In this document: positions 49,974 to 58,026 of the stretch, piece after piece
How positions within the stretch are numbered: position 1 is the first letter of the stretch
How the letters are laid out: every line of letters starts with the position of its first letter
DNA from: an uncultured bacterium
Lineage (GTDB): Bacteria > Bacteroidota > Rhodothermia > Rhodothermales > Rubricoccaceae
DNA: 64,000 bases
Direction: 5' to 3'
NCBI GenBank assembly: GCA_947493945.1
Contig: CANLSR010000005.1
Location: 1-64,000 of the forward strand
Notes under the pieces: generated by a model
What the model was told of the DNA's origin: nothing
The model's database searches: none
The model's input: only the letters and a program-made list of their open reading frames with translations
Program-made: the position numbers and the translations under genes

Positions 49974-50900
49974 ATGCGAACGCTCGCGGCCCTCTCCCTT
50001 CTCCTCGTCGCTGCGCCCGCAAGCGCGCAGCCGCGCCCAGGCTTGGAAGCAAACGGCCCGGCGTTCTCAGACCGGGAGCGGATCGCGCTCGCCAACGTCG
50101 GCCTCACGTCGCTGTTCACGGTCGCGCGCGGCGTGGCCGAGGGGCGCGTCCGGTCAGTCGGCGAGGGGCTGGAGGCGGCGGCGTGGGGGGCCGCCGCCGG
50201 CGCGGGGTTCTACGCGGCCAAGGACCAGGTGGGCCGCGGACGGGGCGCGCTAGGCGTCGGCCTGGCGTTCGCGTCGGCGTCGCTGGCGGAGAACGCGGCC
50301 ACGGGCGGCGGCCCGCTGGGCCACGTCCGCGTCGGGTTCGGGCCGCTCGACCTCCGCGTGCGGACGCCGCTGGCCACGCGGCCGGGGCCGGCGCTGGGCG
50401 TCGGGGTGGACCCGCTGGCGGCCGTCGCGCTCGTGGCCGTCCCGCTGAGCGGCGGGCGGCCCGTCGTACGGGGCGGGGTCCTGGTCTACGAGCACTCGGC
50501 CCTCGACCGGACGGGCACGGGCGGCACCTACGCGTCCGGCACGACCCTCGGCCGCGTCGTGCTGATGGAGAGGGATCCGGCCCCCCATGTCCCCCGGCAC
50601 GAGATGATCCACCTGATCCAGACGGTCCAGGCCAGCGCCGTCACGCCCCGTGGAATGCTCGGCGACGTCTGGCGGGGCGGCCGTCGCACCTCGCCGAACG
50701 GGGCGGTCCAGTGGGACGTGCGGATGGACTGGCTCTACGCCAGCCTCGGCGCCCTCGACAAGCTCCTCGCGGACGGACCGAAGAGCGGGTGGGCCGAGGC
50801 GGAGGCCTACGAGCTCGACGAGCCTCCGCCGACTCCACACCCTTGCCCGAACCGTCCTCCGGACACTTTCTGCCCGCTGCCCACAGGCTACGCGCGATGA
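49974..50900 (+). CDS. Secreted protein with a HExxH motif, function unknown
   Basis: This 308-residue protein starts with a signal peptide (MRTLAALSLLLVAAPASAQ). The middle part is Gly/Ala-rich with strand-like alternation (GPLGHVRVGFGPLDLRVRTPL). Near residue 210 is PRHEMIHLIQ, a HExxH zinc-protease-like motif, followed by WRGGRRTSPNGAVQWDVRMDWLYASLG. A third zinc ligand is not obvious. The C-terminus has CPNRPPDTFCPLP with two cysteines. I recognise no family. A metallopeptidase-like role is possible, or the motif may be structural. It is convergent with the DUF4249 gene across a perfect inverted pair. Confidence 0.7.
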   Translation: MRTLAALSLLLVAAPASAQPRPGLEANGPAFSDRERIALANVGLTSLFTVARGVAEGRVRSVGEGLEAAAWGAAAGAGFYAAKDQVGRGRGALGVGLAFASASLAENAATGGGPLGHVRVGFGPLDLRVRTPLATRPGPALGVGVDPLAAVALVAVPLSGGRPVVRGGVLVYEHSALDRTGTGGTYASGTTLGRVVLMERDPAPHVPRHEMIHLIQTVQASAVTPRGMLGDVWRGGRRTSPNGAVQWDVRMDWLYASLGALDKLLADGPKSGWAEAEAYELDEPPPTPHPCPNRPPDTFCPLPTGYAR

Positions 50901-50935
50901 GGGCGGTGTGACCACGGTCTACGCCACGCCGCCAG

Positions 50936-50962
50936 CCGCTGGCGGAGGCCGTCCGCCAGCGG
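50936..50962. terminator. Inverted pair between convergent genes
   Basis: Arms CCGCTGGCGGA (50936-50946) and TCCGCCAGCGG (50952-50962) are perfectly complementary over 11 bp with loop GGCCG. It lies 35 bases after one stop and 7 before the other (convergent genes at 49974 and 50970), a natural bidirectional terminator. There is no T-run. Confidence 0.6.
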
Positions 50963-50969
50963 GGCGAGG

Positions 50970-51944
50970 CTAGGGCTGGACGATCGTCGTCTCGACGGCG
51001 ACGCGCGAGTACGAGCCGAACACGCCCAGGCCGCCCTCCACGTTCGTGGTCACGTTGGGGATCTCGCCCGGCGACAGCGTCGCGCCGCCGCCCTGGATGG
51101 CCTGGGTCTGGACGAACGTCTGGAGCGCGTCGTCCACCGACACCAGCGAGACGCGGTAGGGGCCGTAGAACCCGAACGCGAGGAACGGGACCTGGACCAA
51201 CGCCGTGCCGTCGCCGAGTTTGATGTAGCTGTCCTCGTTGATGACCGGCGAGGTGCCGGTGACGGCGTTCTCGAGCGGGTTGCCCTCGCACAGGATCGTG
51301 CCCCCGCCCTCGGGCTCGCAGTCCAGGAACCGCTGGTAGAGCGGGACCGGGAGGAACCGGTCCGGGTCGGGCACGCTGCGGTAGCGCGTCTCGCCGCCGA
51401 CCGAGACTGCCACAAAGTCGGCGGGCGCGCGGGCGCGCGTCGAGGCCACGAACGCCGACTGGCGGCCCGGCGTGGACGTCAGGCGGATGCGGAGCTCCGG
51501 CCCCTGGCCCACGCCGTAGACCACCCGGTCGGCCGGCCCCTCCACCACCTCCACCGTCGCCGGCACCGTGGTTACGGCCCGGAGCGTCTGGCCCTCCACC
51601 GCCACGTCGAGCCGGTAGGCGCGCCCCGGCAGCACGGCGTCTGGGGTGTCCGGCCGGACGTAGGTGCCGGCAACCGGACCCGGCCCGTAGAGGTACGTCG
51701 CCTCGTCCGTCCCGTCCGCGGCCAGCCGCGTGACCACGATCCGGGCGCCGCCGACGGCGACGGCCTCCGGGTCGTAGCGGTCGAGCAGCGGGGACGTCCT
51801 GGACAGCTGGACCGGGGGCAGCGGCTCGCCGGCGCCCAGGGACGCCGAGACCACCAGGAGCGAGACGAACTCGTCGTCGCGCGTGCCGTCGCAGCCGGCC
51901 AGCAACCCGGCCACCGCCAGCAGGAACGTGAGGGAGCGGAGCAT
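50970..51944 (-). CDS. DUF4249 family lipoprotein
   Basis: This 324-residue protein has a signal with lipobox LAGC (MLRSLTFLLAVAGLLAGC) followed by acidic residues (CDGTRDDEFVS). The body matches the Bacteroidota DUF4249 beta-rich fold: VQLSRTSPLLDRYDPEAV, GARIVVTRL, GRAYRLDVAV, EDSYIKLGDG and FYGPYRVSLVSVDD. These proteins are encoded immediately after a TonB-dependent receptor and are thought to be its surface partner. Here the start overlaps the receptor stop by one base (TGATG), so translation is coupled. The ligand is unknown. Confidence 0.9.
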   Translation of the reverse strand: MLRSLTFLLAVAGLLAGCDGTRDDEFVSLLVVSASLGAGEPLPPVQLSRTSPLLDRYDPEAVAVGGARIVVTRLAADGTDEATYLYGPGPVAGTYVRPDTPDAVLPGRAYRLDVAVEGQTLRAVTTVPATVEVVEGPADRVVYGVGQGPELRIRLTSTPGRQSAFVASTRARAPADFVAVSVGGETRYRSVPDPDRFLPVPLYQRFLDCEPEGGGTILCEGNPLENAVTGTSPVINEDSYIKLGDGTALVQVPFLAFGFYGPYRVSLVSVDDALQTFVQTQAIQGGGATLSPGEIPNVTTNVEGGLGVFGSYSRVAVETTIVQP

Positions 51945-54247
51945 CAGAAGTCGAGCGAGAGGGACACGTTGGGCAGCACGGGCAGCTGGCGGACGTCGGT
52001 GACCTTGATGGGGTTGGCGTCCCGGTCGTAGGCCAAGAACCACAGGTTGCGCCGGCTGTAGACGTTGACGACCTGGAGTTGGAGCTCGTACGCCGCCCAC
52101 GACCAGGCGCCGGTCTTGGTGAACCCGACGTCGACGCGGTGGTAGTCGGGCAGGCGCGAGGCGTTGAGGGCCGGCGTGTAAAAGCCGGACAGCGTCGGGT
52201 CCTCGAACGGGAGCCCGCCGACCTGGTACAGGCTGCCGGGCGTCGTGAACGCCTGGCCCGTGGCGTAGGCGCCGGCCACGGTCGCCTTCCAGCCCCGGCC
52301 CAGGGCGTAGTTGCCGACGGCAGTGAGGTCGTGGAGCCGGTCGTACTTGGGCGGGAAAAACTCGTCGAACGCCGGCTCGGCCGGGTAGCGCCGCCGCGTG
52401 ACGCCGATGGTGTAGCCCACCAAGCCGGTGAGCCGGCCCAGGCCGCGCTCCAGCAGGAACTCGGCGCCGTAGGCGTAGCCCTCGCCAAACCGGAAAAGGT
52501 CCCGGTAGCTCAGGCCGGCCACGTCCTGGACCTCGGGCCGCGTGTCGAACAGGTCGCGCAGCGTCCGGCCGTACACCTCGACGTCCAGCCGCCAGCTCGG
52601 CGTGAGCTTGGCCTTGACGCCGACCGAGACCTGCTCCGAGGCCTGGGGCGGCACGCCGATGCCGGTCGTGACCCAGGTGTCGAAGCCGGAGAACGCCTCG
52701 TTCGAGATCAGCGACAGGAACTGGTGGTAGCGCCCGGCCGCGGCCTGGACCACCAGGTCGTCGCCGAACGTGCGCTCGACCTGGAGCTGGGGCGAGACGC
52801 GGACGTAGCTGGAGGCGACCGGGTCGAGCGCGTCGGTCAGGTCGTCGGTCTCGCTCCGGAACACCTCGGCGCGAAGGCCGCCGGTCGCGATCCACTCGCC
52901 CTGGCGGACCCGGCCCTGGACGTAGCCCGTGACGTAGCGCGACGGGTTCTGGTAGTCGGTCTGGACCGACCCGTTGAACGAGCTCTGCAAGCCCAGGTCC
53001 AGCACGCCGCCCCAGACGCCGGTCCTGAGCTCGAACCGCTCCGAGGGCAGCCACTCCACGTCTAGGCGGCCCGAGTAGTCGGTGATGGTGTTGGGCTGCT
53101 CGAACTGGGTCCCGCCGATGTCGCCGACGGGGTCGCTGAAGTAGCGGCTGGCGGTGAGCCTGGCCGAGGCGAAGGCGGTGCCCGAAAGGACGCGGTTGTA
53201 GGCGAGCGATCCGGTCCGGTTGCCGTAGTCGAGGTCGAAGCGCGCGTCGTCGCCGAACGGCACCACGACCTGGTCGCGGCCGGCGTAGCCGGTCACGCTC
53301 AGCCGGTCGTTGGCCGAGAGGTCGAGCGACACCTTGCCGTTGACGTCGTAGAAGTAGAAGCTCTCCGGGATCCCGTCCTCGTCGAGCTGCTCGCGCAGGA
53401 CGGCCAAGAGCGGCTCCAGCGTCGAGCGGCGGCCGTTGAGCGAGTACGAGCCGTTGACGCCCGGCAGCGGCCCCTCCACGCCGACGCGGCTCGCCAGCAG
53501 CCCGAGCGAGAGCGACCCGCGCGTCTCGTTCCGGTTGCCGTCGCGGTTGGAGATGTCCACGACCGACCCCAGCCGCCCGCCGTACGTGGACGGGTAGGCG
53601 CCCTTGTACAACCGCACGTCTTTGATGGCCTCGGTGTTGAACGTCGAGAAGAAGCCGAAAAAGTGCGTCGGGTTGTACACCGTCGTGCCGTCCAGGAGCA
53701 CCAGCGTCTGGTCGGGCGAGCCGCCGCGGATGTACAACGCCGACGAGAAGTCGCTCGACGCCTTGACGCCGGGCAGGAGCTGGATGGACCGGAACAGGTC
53801 GGCCTCGAACACGGACGGCAGCGCCTCCACCAGGTCCATCGACACGTTCTGGAGGCCCGGCGCGCGCTCTTCTTCGAGCGACTCCCGGGCCTCGACCACC
53901 ACCTCGTCAGCGGTGAGCCCGTCGGGCGCCAGCTCGATGTCCAGCCGCAGGGTCTCGCCCGGCGCCAGCGTGACCGACCGGCGCTCGGCCCGGTACCCGA
54001 TGTACGTCGCCGTGACCGTCACCGCGCCCGGCGCCAGGCTGCCCAGCGAGTAGAAGCCCTGGCCGTTGGTCGCCGCCCCGCGCCGCCCCCCGTCGGCGCG
54101 CTCGACCGTGACCGACGCCTGGATGAGCGTCTCGCCCGAGGCCGCGTCGCGGACGAACCCGTTCAAGGCCGCTTGGGCGCTCGCCTCTGGCGTGCCGGCC
54201 ACGCTGGCGGCGAGCGCCAGCAGGACGGGGAGGACGAGTCGGAGCAC
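51944..54247 (-). CDS. TonB-dependent receptor with carboxypeptidase-like regulatory domain (DUF4249 partner)
   Basis: This 767-residue outer-membrane receptor starts with signal MLRLVLPVLLALAASVAG. A CarboxypepD-reg-like domain follows (LNGFVRDAASGETLIQASVT, then LAPGAVTVTATYIGYRAERR). The TonB-box-like DEVVVEA precedes the plug (LPGVKASSDFSSALYIRGGS, LLDGTTVYNPTHFFGFF, YGGRLGSVVDIS), and then comes a barrel ending in LPNVSLSLDF with the usual C-terminal aromatic. This type pairs with DUF4249 lipoproteins throughout Bacteroidota. The ligand cannot be deduced. The gene overlaps the DUF4249 gene by one base. Confidence 0.92.
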   Translation of the reverse strand: MLRLVLPVLLALAASVAGTPEASAQAALNGFVRDAASGETLIQASVTVERADGGRRGAATNGQGFYSLGSLAPGAVTVTATYIGYRAERRSVTLAPGETLRLDIELAPDGLTADEVVVEARESLEEERAPGLQNVSMDLVEALPSVFEADLFRSIQLLPGVKASSDFSSALYIRGGSPDQTLVLLDGTTVYNPTHFFGFFSTFNTEAIKDVRLYKGAYPSTYGGRLGSVVDISNRDGNRNETRGSLSLGLLASRVGVEGPLPGVNGSYSLNGRRSTLEPLLAVLREQLDEDGIPESFYFYDVNGKVSLDLSANDRLSVTGYAGRDQVVVPFGDDARFDLDYGNRTGSLAYNRVLSGTAFASARLTASRYFSDPVGDIGGTQFEQPNTITDYSGRLDVEWLPSERFELRTGVWGGVLDLGLQSSFNGSVQTDYQNPSRYVTGYVQGRVRQGEWIATGGLRAEVFRSETDDLTDALDPVASSYVRVSPQLQVERTFGDDLVVQAAAGRYHQFLSLISNEAFSGFDTWVTTGIGVPPQASEQVSVGVKAKLTPSWRLDVEVYGRTLRDLFDTRPEVQDVAGLSYRDLFRFGEGYAYGAEFLLERGLGRLTGLVGYTIGVTRRRYPAEPAFDEFFPPKYDRLHDLTAVGNYALGRGWKATVAGAYATGQAFTTPGSLYQVGGLPFEDPTLSGFYTPALNASRLPDYHRVDVGFTKTGAWSWAAYELQLQVVNVYSRRNLWFLAYDRDANPIKVTDVRQLPVLPNVSLSLDF

Positions 54248-54349
54248 AAGCGCGGGCGGGGGCGGAGGTCGTCCGCCAACGTCGGGGCGGAGGCCAGGCG
54301 TGCCCGTGCGGACGTGGAGAAATGGCCGCCCTCCCCTCCTCTTGCGCCG

Positions 54350-54724
54350 TCAGCGGACGCGGTCGAGCACCGGCGGCGCGTCGACGCAGAACGTGGACGA
54401 GTCGGCGACCAGCCGGTCCCGCTCGCGGCCGGCGCGGTAGCGCGAGACCGCACGGCCCCGGTTCCAGCGGAGCACCAGCGCCCCGCGCTCGACGGCCCAC
54501 GTCTGCATCGTGTCGCTCGAGAGCGCGCCCGGGCCGTCGTAGCTCCAGGCCATCGTGCCGTCGGCCTCCAGGCGCACCGTCGCGGTCGCGATCTCGGGGC
54601 TGGGGCAGACCTCGCGCCAGACCGTCCCCACCAGGTCGGCGCGCGACAGCCGAGCGGCGCCGGCGCACCCGGCGGCGACCGCCAGCGCGGCGGCGAGGAC
54701 GAGCGGGCGGGGCGGGCGGCGCAT
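54350..54724 (-). CDS. Small putative lipoprotein
   Basis: This 124-residue protein has a signal MRRPPRPLVLAAALAVAAGC ending in a lipobox (AAGC, without acidic residues after it). The mature domain reads LVGTVWREVCPSPEIATATV, then strands ATVRLEADGTMAWSYDG, ALVLRWNRGRAVSRYR, and a second cysteine (STFCVDAPP). It has the look of a small lipocalin-like lipoprotein. I do not recognise a named family. Confidence 0.7.
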   Translation of the reverse strand: MRRPPRPLVLAAALAVAAGCAGAARLSRADLVGTVWREVCPSPEIATATVRLEADGTMAWSYDGPGALSSDTMQTWAVERGALVLRWNRGRAVSRYRAGRERDRLVADSSTFCVDAPPVLDRVR

Positions 54725-55050
54725 GGCGGCGCATGGCGGAGTCTACGATTCGAGCCGTAGACACCGCCAGCGCGGAAGGGTTGCCCCGCTGGCGGCGCGC
54801 GTCGGCGGCGTGGGGAGGGCCCTCAAGTCCTGACTCCGCCCCCAACCGCGTCATCCTGAGCGTGCGCCCCCGGAGAGACGGCGCAGCCAAGGGTCTCAAC
54901 GCCGACGCTCCAGACCGTCGGAACCGGCGCCGACGTGCTGGGAGTCCGAGTCGAGACCCTTCACGGGCCTTCAGGATGGACAAGGTGCAGTAGAACCATT
55001 GGCCCTGCGCCGGCGCGGGCCAAGCTCCGGTGGGGAGCCGGGACGCAGCG
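54725..55050. other. 326-base gap upstream of the small lipoprotein gene
   Basis: No gene is visible. It holds a CCGCCAGCG/CCCGCTGGCGG inverted pair near 54764-54796 and a degenerate palindromic element at 54850-54982, described separately. A short inverted repeat TCTACG-ATTCGAGC-CGTAGA lies near 54740-54759 and may belong to the promoter of the small lipoprotein gene. Confidence 0.5.
54850..54982. repeat. Degenerate palindromic element (TCATCCTGAG / AAGGGTCTC type)
   Basis: The ends are inverted: GTCATCCTGAG (54850-54860) and CTTCAGGATGGAC (54969-54982), with one extra base. An inner pair AAGGGTCTC (54889-54897) and GAGACCCTT (54953-54961) is perfect. The element is about 133 bp. Palindromic elements with TCATCCTGAG ends and AAGGGTCTC inner segments occur in many bacterial genomes as intergenic repeats. 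This copy looks decayed in the middle. Confidence 0.6.
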
Positions 55051-56004
55051 TCAGGCGCTCGCCTCCGCCTCCTCGACCGTCTCCATCGGGATCGGCCGGT
55101 CGGGCCGCTCGCCGGTGCTGAGGTAGTGCCCGACCTCCAGCACGGCCTGCTCCTTCTTTTTGGCCTCCAGCATCAGGTCATACGGCGCGTCCGGCTCGCC
55201 GACGCCTTCCATCAGCCCGACCAGCCGGTCCACGTCGTCCATGTCGAGGTAGTCGGCGTGGCCGGTGCGGGTGCCGGGCTTGTGGGACGACAGGTGGAGC
55301 TTGGGCGGGCGCTTCCCCCACGTCGCCATCGCCCGGTCCATCAGCTCCACCAGCCCCTCGTCGGCGGTCTCGCCCGACGGGTTCAGGAGGTGGTGGAACA
55401 GGTCCACGATGACCGGCAGCCCGGTCCGCTCCGCCAGCCCGACGGTCTCTTCGAGCGTGTACGTCGTGTCGTCGTTCTCGATGGCCAGCCGCTCGCGCGC
55501 GTCGTCGCTCAGCCGGTCGAGGTTCTGGGCGAACCGGTCGAGCGCCGCCGGCTTGTCGCCGTAGGCGCCGCCGACGTGCAGCGTCATCGTCCCCTTGGGG
55601 TCCATCCGCTTGAGCACCTGGGCCTGGAAGTCCAACTCGTCGATGGAGTTCTGCACCACGTCGGGCCGCGGGCTGTTGAGGACGGTGTACTGGCCGGGGT
55701 GGCTCGTCACGCGCAACTTCTCGGCCTTGACCAGCCGCCGGATGTCGCGGAACTGCCAGTCGAACGCCTCGGCCCAGTCGAAAGGAAACTCGGGGAGCGG
55801 GCCGAACGGAATCAGGTCCGACGAGACGCGGAAGAATCGGAGGTCGCGCTCGACGTTCCACCGGAGCGCCGCCAGCACGTCCTGGAGGTTCTGGACGACG
55901 ACCGGGATGACGGCCTCGGTGCGGAGGTTGGCCAGCCGGACCGTCCGGCTCTTGGTGCCGAGGGCGGTGTTGATGCAGGCGTAGCCGAGGTGGCGGAGGC
56001 GCAT
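55051..56004 (-). CDS. uvsE: UV DNA damage endonuclease (UvdE/UvsE)
   Basis: This 317-residue TIM-barrel nuclease nicks DNA 5' of UV photoproducts and starts an alternative excision repair. It opens with LRHLGYACINTALG and contains FFRVSSDLIPFGPLPEFPFDW, LRVTSHPGQYTVLNSPRPDV, MTLHVGGAYGDKPAALDRF, LAIENDDTTYTLEETVGLAE, VIVDLFHHLLNP and HLSSHKPGTRTGHADYLD. These carry the conserved metal-ligand His, Glu and Asp residues. The length is normal. It is a single gene in a repair role, with no other nucleotide-excision genes nearby. Confidence 0.96.
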   Translation of the reverse strand: MRLRHLGYACINTALGTKSRTVRLANLRTEAVIPVVVQNLQDVLAALRWNVERDLRFFRVSSDLIPFGPLPEFPFDWAEAFDWQFRDIRRLVKAEKLRVTSHPGQYTVLNSPRPDVVQNSIDELDFQAQVLKRMDPKGTMTLHVGGAYGDKPAALDRFAQNLDRLSDDARERLAIENDDTTYTLEETVGLAERTGLPVIVDLFHHLLNPSGETADEGLVELMDRAMATWGKRPPKLHLSSHKPGTRTGHADYLDMDDVDRLVGLMEGVGEPDAPYDLMLEAKKKEQAVLEVGHYLSTGERPDRPIPMETVEEAEASA

Positions 56005-56052
56005 GGCGTGCGGGCGTGGGGCCGAGCCTAACGCCCCAGCCCCGCCCGGTGT

Positions 56053-56090
56053 CCCGCTGGCGGCGCACGTCGGCGAGGACCGCCAGCGGG
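56053..56090. repeat. Inverted CCCGCTGGCGG pair after the small membrane protein gene
   Basis: Arms CCCGCTGGCGG (56053-56063) and CCGCCAGCGGG (56080-56090) are perfectly complementary over 11 bp with a 16-base loop, 7 bases after the stop at 56098 (minus strand). Confidence 0.65.
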
Positions 56091-56097
56091 GCGGGGC

Positions 56098-56481
56098 CTA
56101 CCCGGGCGCGGGGGTCTCGAAAGGACCTCGGAACAGCAGCAGGCCCCATGCGAGGGCCAGCGCGCCCGCCGCGCCGGCCACGGCCCAGGCGGCGCCCGAG
56201 GCCGGGCCGGCCCCGACGACCGAGAGCGCGCTCACGAACGAGAGCACCAGGTTGGCGAAGACGACGGGCCGGCCGTAGATGCCACCCAGCACGGCGTCGC
56301 GCTGGAGCCAGTCGAGCGCAGCCAGCCCCAGCCAGGCGGCGCCCAAGAGCTGGCCGATGGGGGCGGCCGAGGCCGGCACGCCGGGCACGAGCGCCGGCAG
56401 GATCGCATCGGACGCGAACAGCAGCGCGGCCCCGCTGAGCCCAAGCAGCGCGGCGCTCGTGTGGGTGATCCAGCGAGTCAT
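56098..56481 (-). CDS. Small four-helix membrane protein of unknown function
   Basis: This 127-residue protein has four hydrophobic segments, beginning MTRWITHTSAALLGLSGAAL, then PIGQLLGAAWLGLAALDWLQR, VFANLVLSFVSALSVVG and AVAGAAGALALAWGLLLF. The pattern resembles small Bacteroidota membrane proteins of unknown role. It lies between uvsE and the M28 peptidase gene, 68 bases after the peptidase stop. Confidence 0.8.
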   Translation of the reverse strand: MTRWITHTSAALLGLSGAALLFASDAILPALVPGVPASAAPIGQLLGAAWLGLAALDWLQRDAVLGGIYGRPVVFANLVLSFVSALSVVGAGPASGAAWAVAGAAGALALAWGLLLFRGPFETPAPG

Positions 56482-56508
56482 GGCAGCGTGGGAATGGGGT
56501 CGAGCCGT

Positions 56509-56546
56509 CCCGCTGGCGGCCCTCGTCGGCCGGCGCCGCCAGCGGG
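56509..56546. repeat. Inverted CCCGCTGGCGGC pair after the M28 gene
   Basis: Arms CCCGCTGGCGGC (56509-56520) and GCCGCCAGCGGG (56535-56546) are perfectly complementary over 12 bp with a 14-base loop, 3 bases after the M28 peptidase stop (56550, minus strand). Confidence 0.7.
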
Positions 56547-56549
56547 CGG

Positions 56550-57953
56550 CTACTCCGAGGGCACGGCGTGGGGCAGGCGCTCGGGCATCTCGGCGGCCAC
56601 GTAGGCCAGCACGGCTGTCGCGGCGACGGCCCGGGCGACGTGGCCGGGGTCGAGCTTGTCGACGGTGTCGGCGGGCGTGTGGTGGTAGACGAAGTACAAG
56701 CCGTTGTCGGTGCGGAGCGACAGGCCCGGCACGCCGTCGCGCATCATCGGGCCGATGTCGGCGCCGCCGCCGCCTGGGGTGATCCCGGTCGGGCCGGCGT
56801 CGGAGCCGGTCATCAGGAGATCCATAATGAGCGGCTCGACGCGCGCCGCCAGCAGCTCGCGGCCGGGCTCGGCGCCGGAGTAGCCGAAGCCGACCGGCGC
56901 GAACACGCCGCTGTCGGACTCTAGCGCGAGCTGGATGTGGGACAAGTCGTCGCCCAGCGAGTCGCGGTAGGCCGTCGCGCCCCTCAGCCCGTTCTCCTCG
57001 TTGGTCCACAGCACCACGCGGACGGTCCGGCGCGGGCGGAGGCCCAGCTCGGCCATCAGCCGGACGGCCTCCCAGGTGACGACGCAGCCGCCCAGGTCGT
57101 CCTGGACGCCCTGGCCCACGTCCCACGAGTCGATGTGGCAGCCGATCACGACCTGCTCGTCGGGCAGCTCGCGCCCGACGACCTCGCCGATCACGTTGCG
57201 CGACGGGCGGTCCGGCTCCGTCCGCGCCTCCATCATGAGGCGGACGACCGGGCGGTCGCCGCGCTCCTGGATCCGGCGCAGCGTCTCGGACGCCTCGATG
57301 GTCACGGCCGCGTGCGGGATGCGCGCGACGTCGTCGGCGTAGCGCATGGTCCCGGTGTGGGGCGTGCTCAGGCTCGTCGGCCCGACGGAGCGGACCAGGC
57401 TTGCCACCGCGCCGGCCTCGGCCGCCGCGACGGCGCCGCCCACGCGGTACTGGACCGTTTCGCCGTAGCTCGTGAACGGCACGTCGAACAGCACAATCCG
57501 CCCGTCGGCCTCATCGGCGCGCGCCGCCAGCTCGTCGAACGAGCCGACGACCAGCACCTCGGCCTCGATGCCGCCGGCCGGCGTCCCGACGCTGCCGCCC
57601 AGCCCCAGCATCGGCAGGTCGACGTCGCCCGACGGCAACACGAGCACGGCCGACTCGGCGCCGCGCACCCAGGCCGGCACCATGACCGGCTGGCCGCGCA
57701 CGTTTTCCAGGCCGTCGGCCCGCATCCGGTCCAGGATCCAGTCGATGGACGCCTCCAGCGCCGGCGTGCCCGAGAAGCGGGGGCCAAAGGCGTCGGCGAT
57801 TTCGGCGACGCGGGCGTGGGCGCTGCTGTCGGCGAGCGCGGCCTCGACCAGCTGGCGGGCGGCGTCGGCGTAGGGGGCCGAGGCGTCCTGGGAATGGGCG
57901 GCGGGCGCCCAGACGGCGCCCCCGAGAACGAGCAAACCGGCGAGACGACGCAT
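56550..57953 (-). CDS. Secreted M28-family zinc metallopeptidase
   Basis: This 467-residue protein has a signal peptide (MRRLAGLLVLGGAVWAPAAHS), a PA-like domain with the GRIVLFDVPFTSYGETVQYR segment, and a C-terminal M28 peptidase. The zinc and catalytic residues are in CHIDSWDVGQGVQDDLGG (His, Asp), LWTNEENGLRGA (catalytic Glu pair), LALESDSG (Asp), and YHHTPADTVDKL (final His). This layout matches carboxypeptidase Q-type aminopeptidases. In-frame ATGs at 57977 and 58001 exist; ATG 57953 is favoured because it starts the signal peptide directly. It is divergent from the DUF2339 gene, 73 bases away. Confidence 0.92.
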   Translation of the reverse strand: MRRLAGLLVLGGAVWAPAAHSQDASAPYADAARQLVEAALADSSAHARVAEIADAFGPRFSGTPALEASIDWILDRMRADGLENVRGQPVMVPAWVRGAESAVLVLPSGDVDLPMLGLGGSVGTPAGGIEAEVLVVGSFDELAARADEADGRIVLFDVPFTSYGETVQYRVGGAVAAAEAGAVASLVRSVGPTSLSTPHTGTMRYADDVARIPHAAVTIEASETLRRIQERGDRPVVRLMMEARTEPDRPSRNVIGEVVGRELPDEQVVIGCHIDSWDVGQGVQDDLGGCVVTWEAVRLMAELGLRPRRTVRVVLWTNEENGLRGATAYRDSLGDDLSHIQLALESDSGVFAPVGFGYSGAEPGRELLAARVEPLIMDLLMTGSDAGPTGITPGGGGADIGPMMRDGVPGLSLRTDNGLYFVYHHTPADTVDKLDPGHVARAVAATAVLAYVAAEMPERLPHAVPSE

Positions 57954-58026
57954 GGCGCGGATCGTAGACAAGGGCATGGTGCGATCGGACGGGGCGGCCA
58001 AGCTAGTGCCGGCCTAGCTTCGGGCC

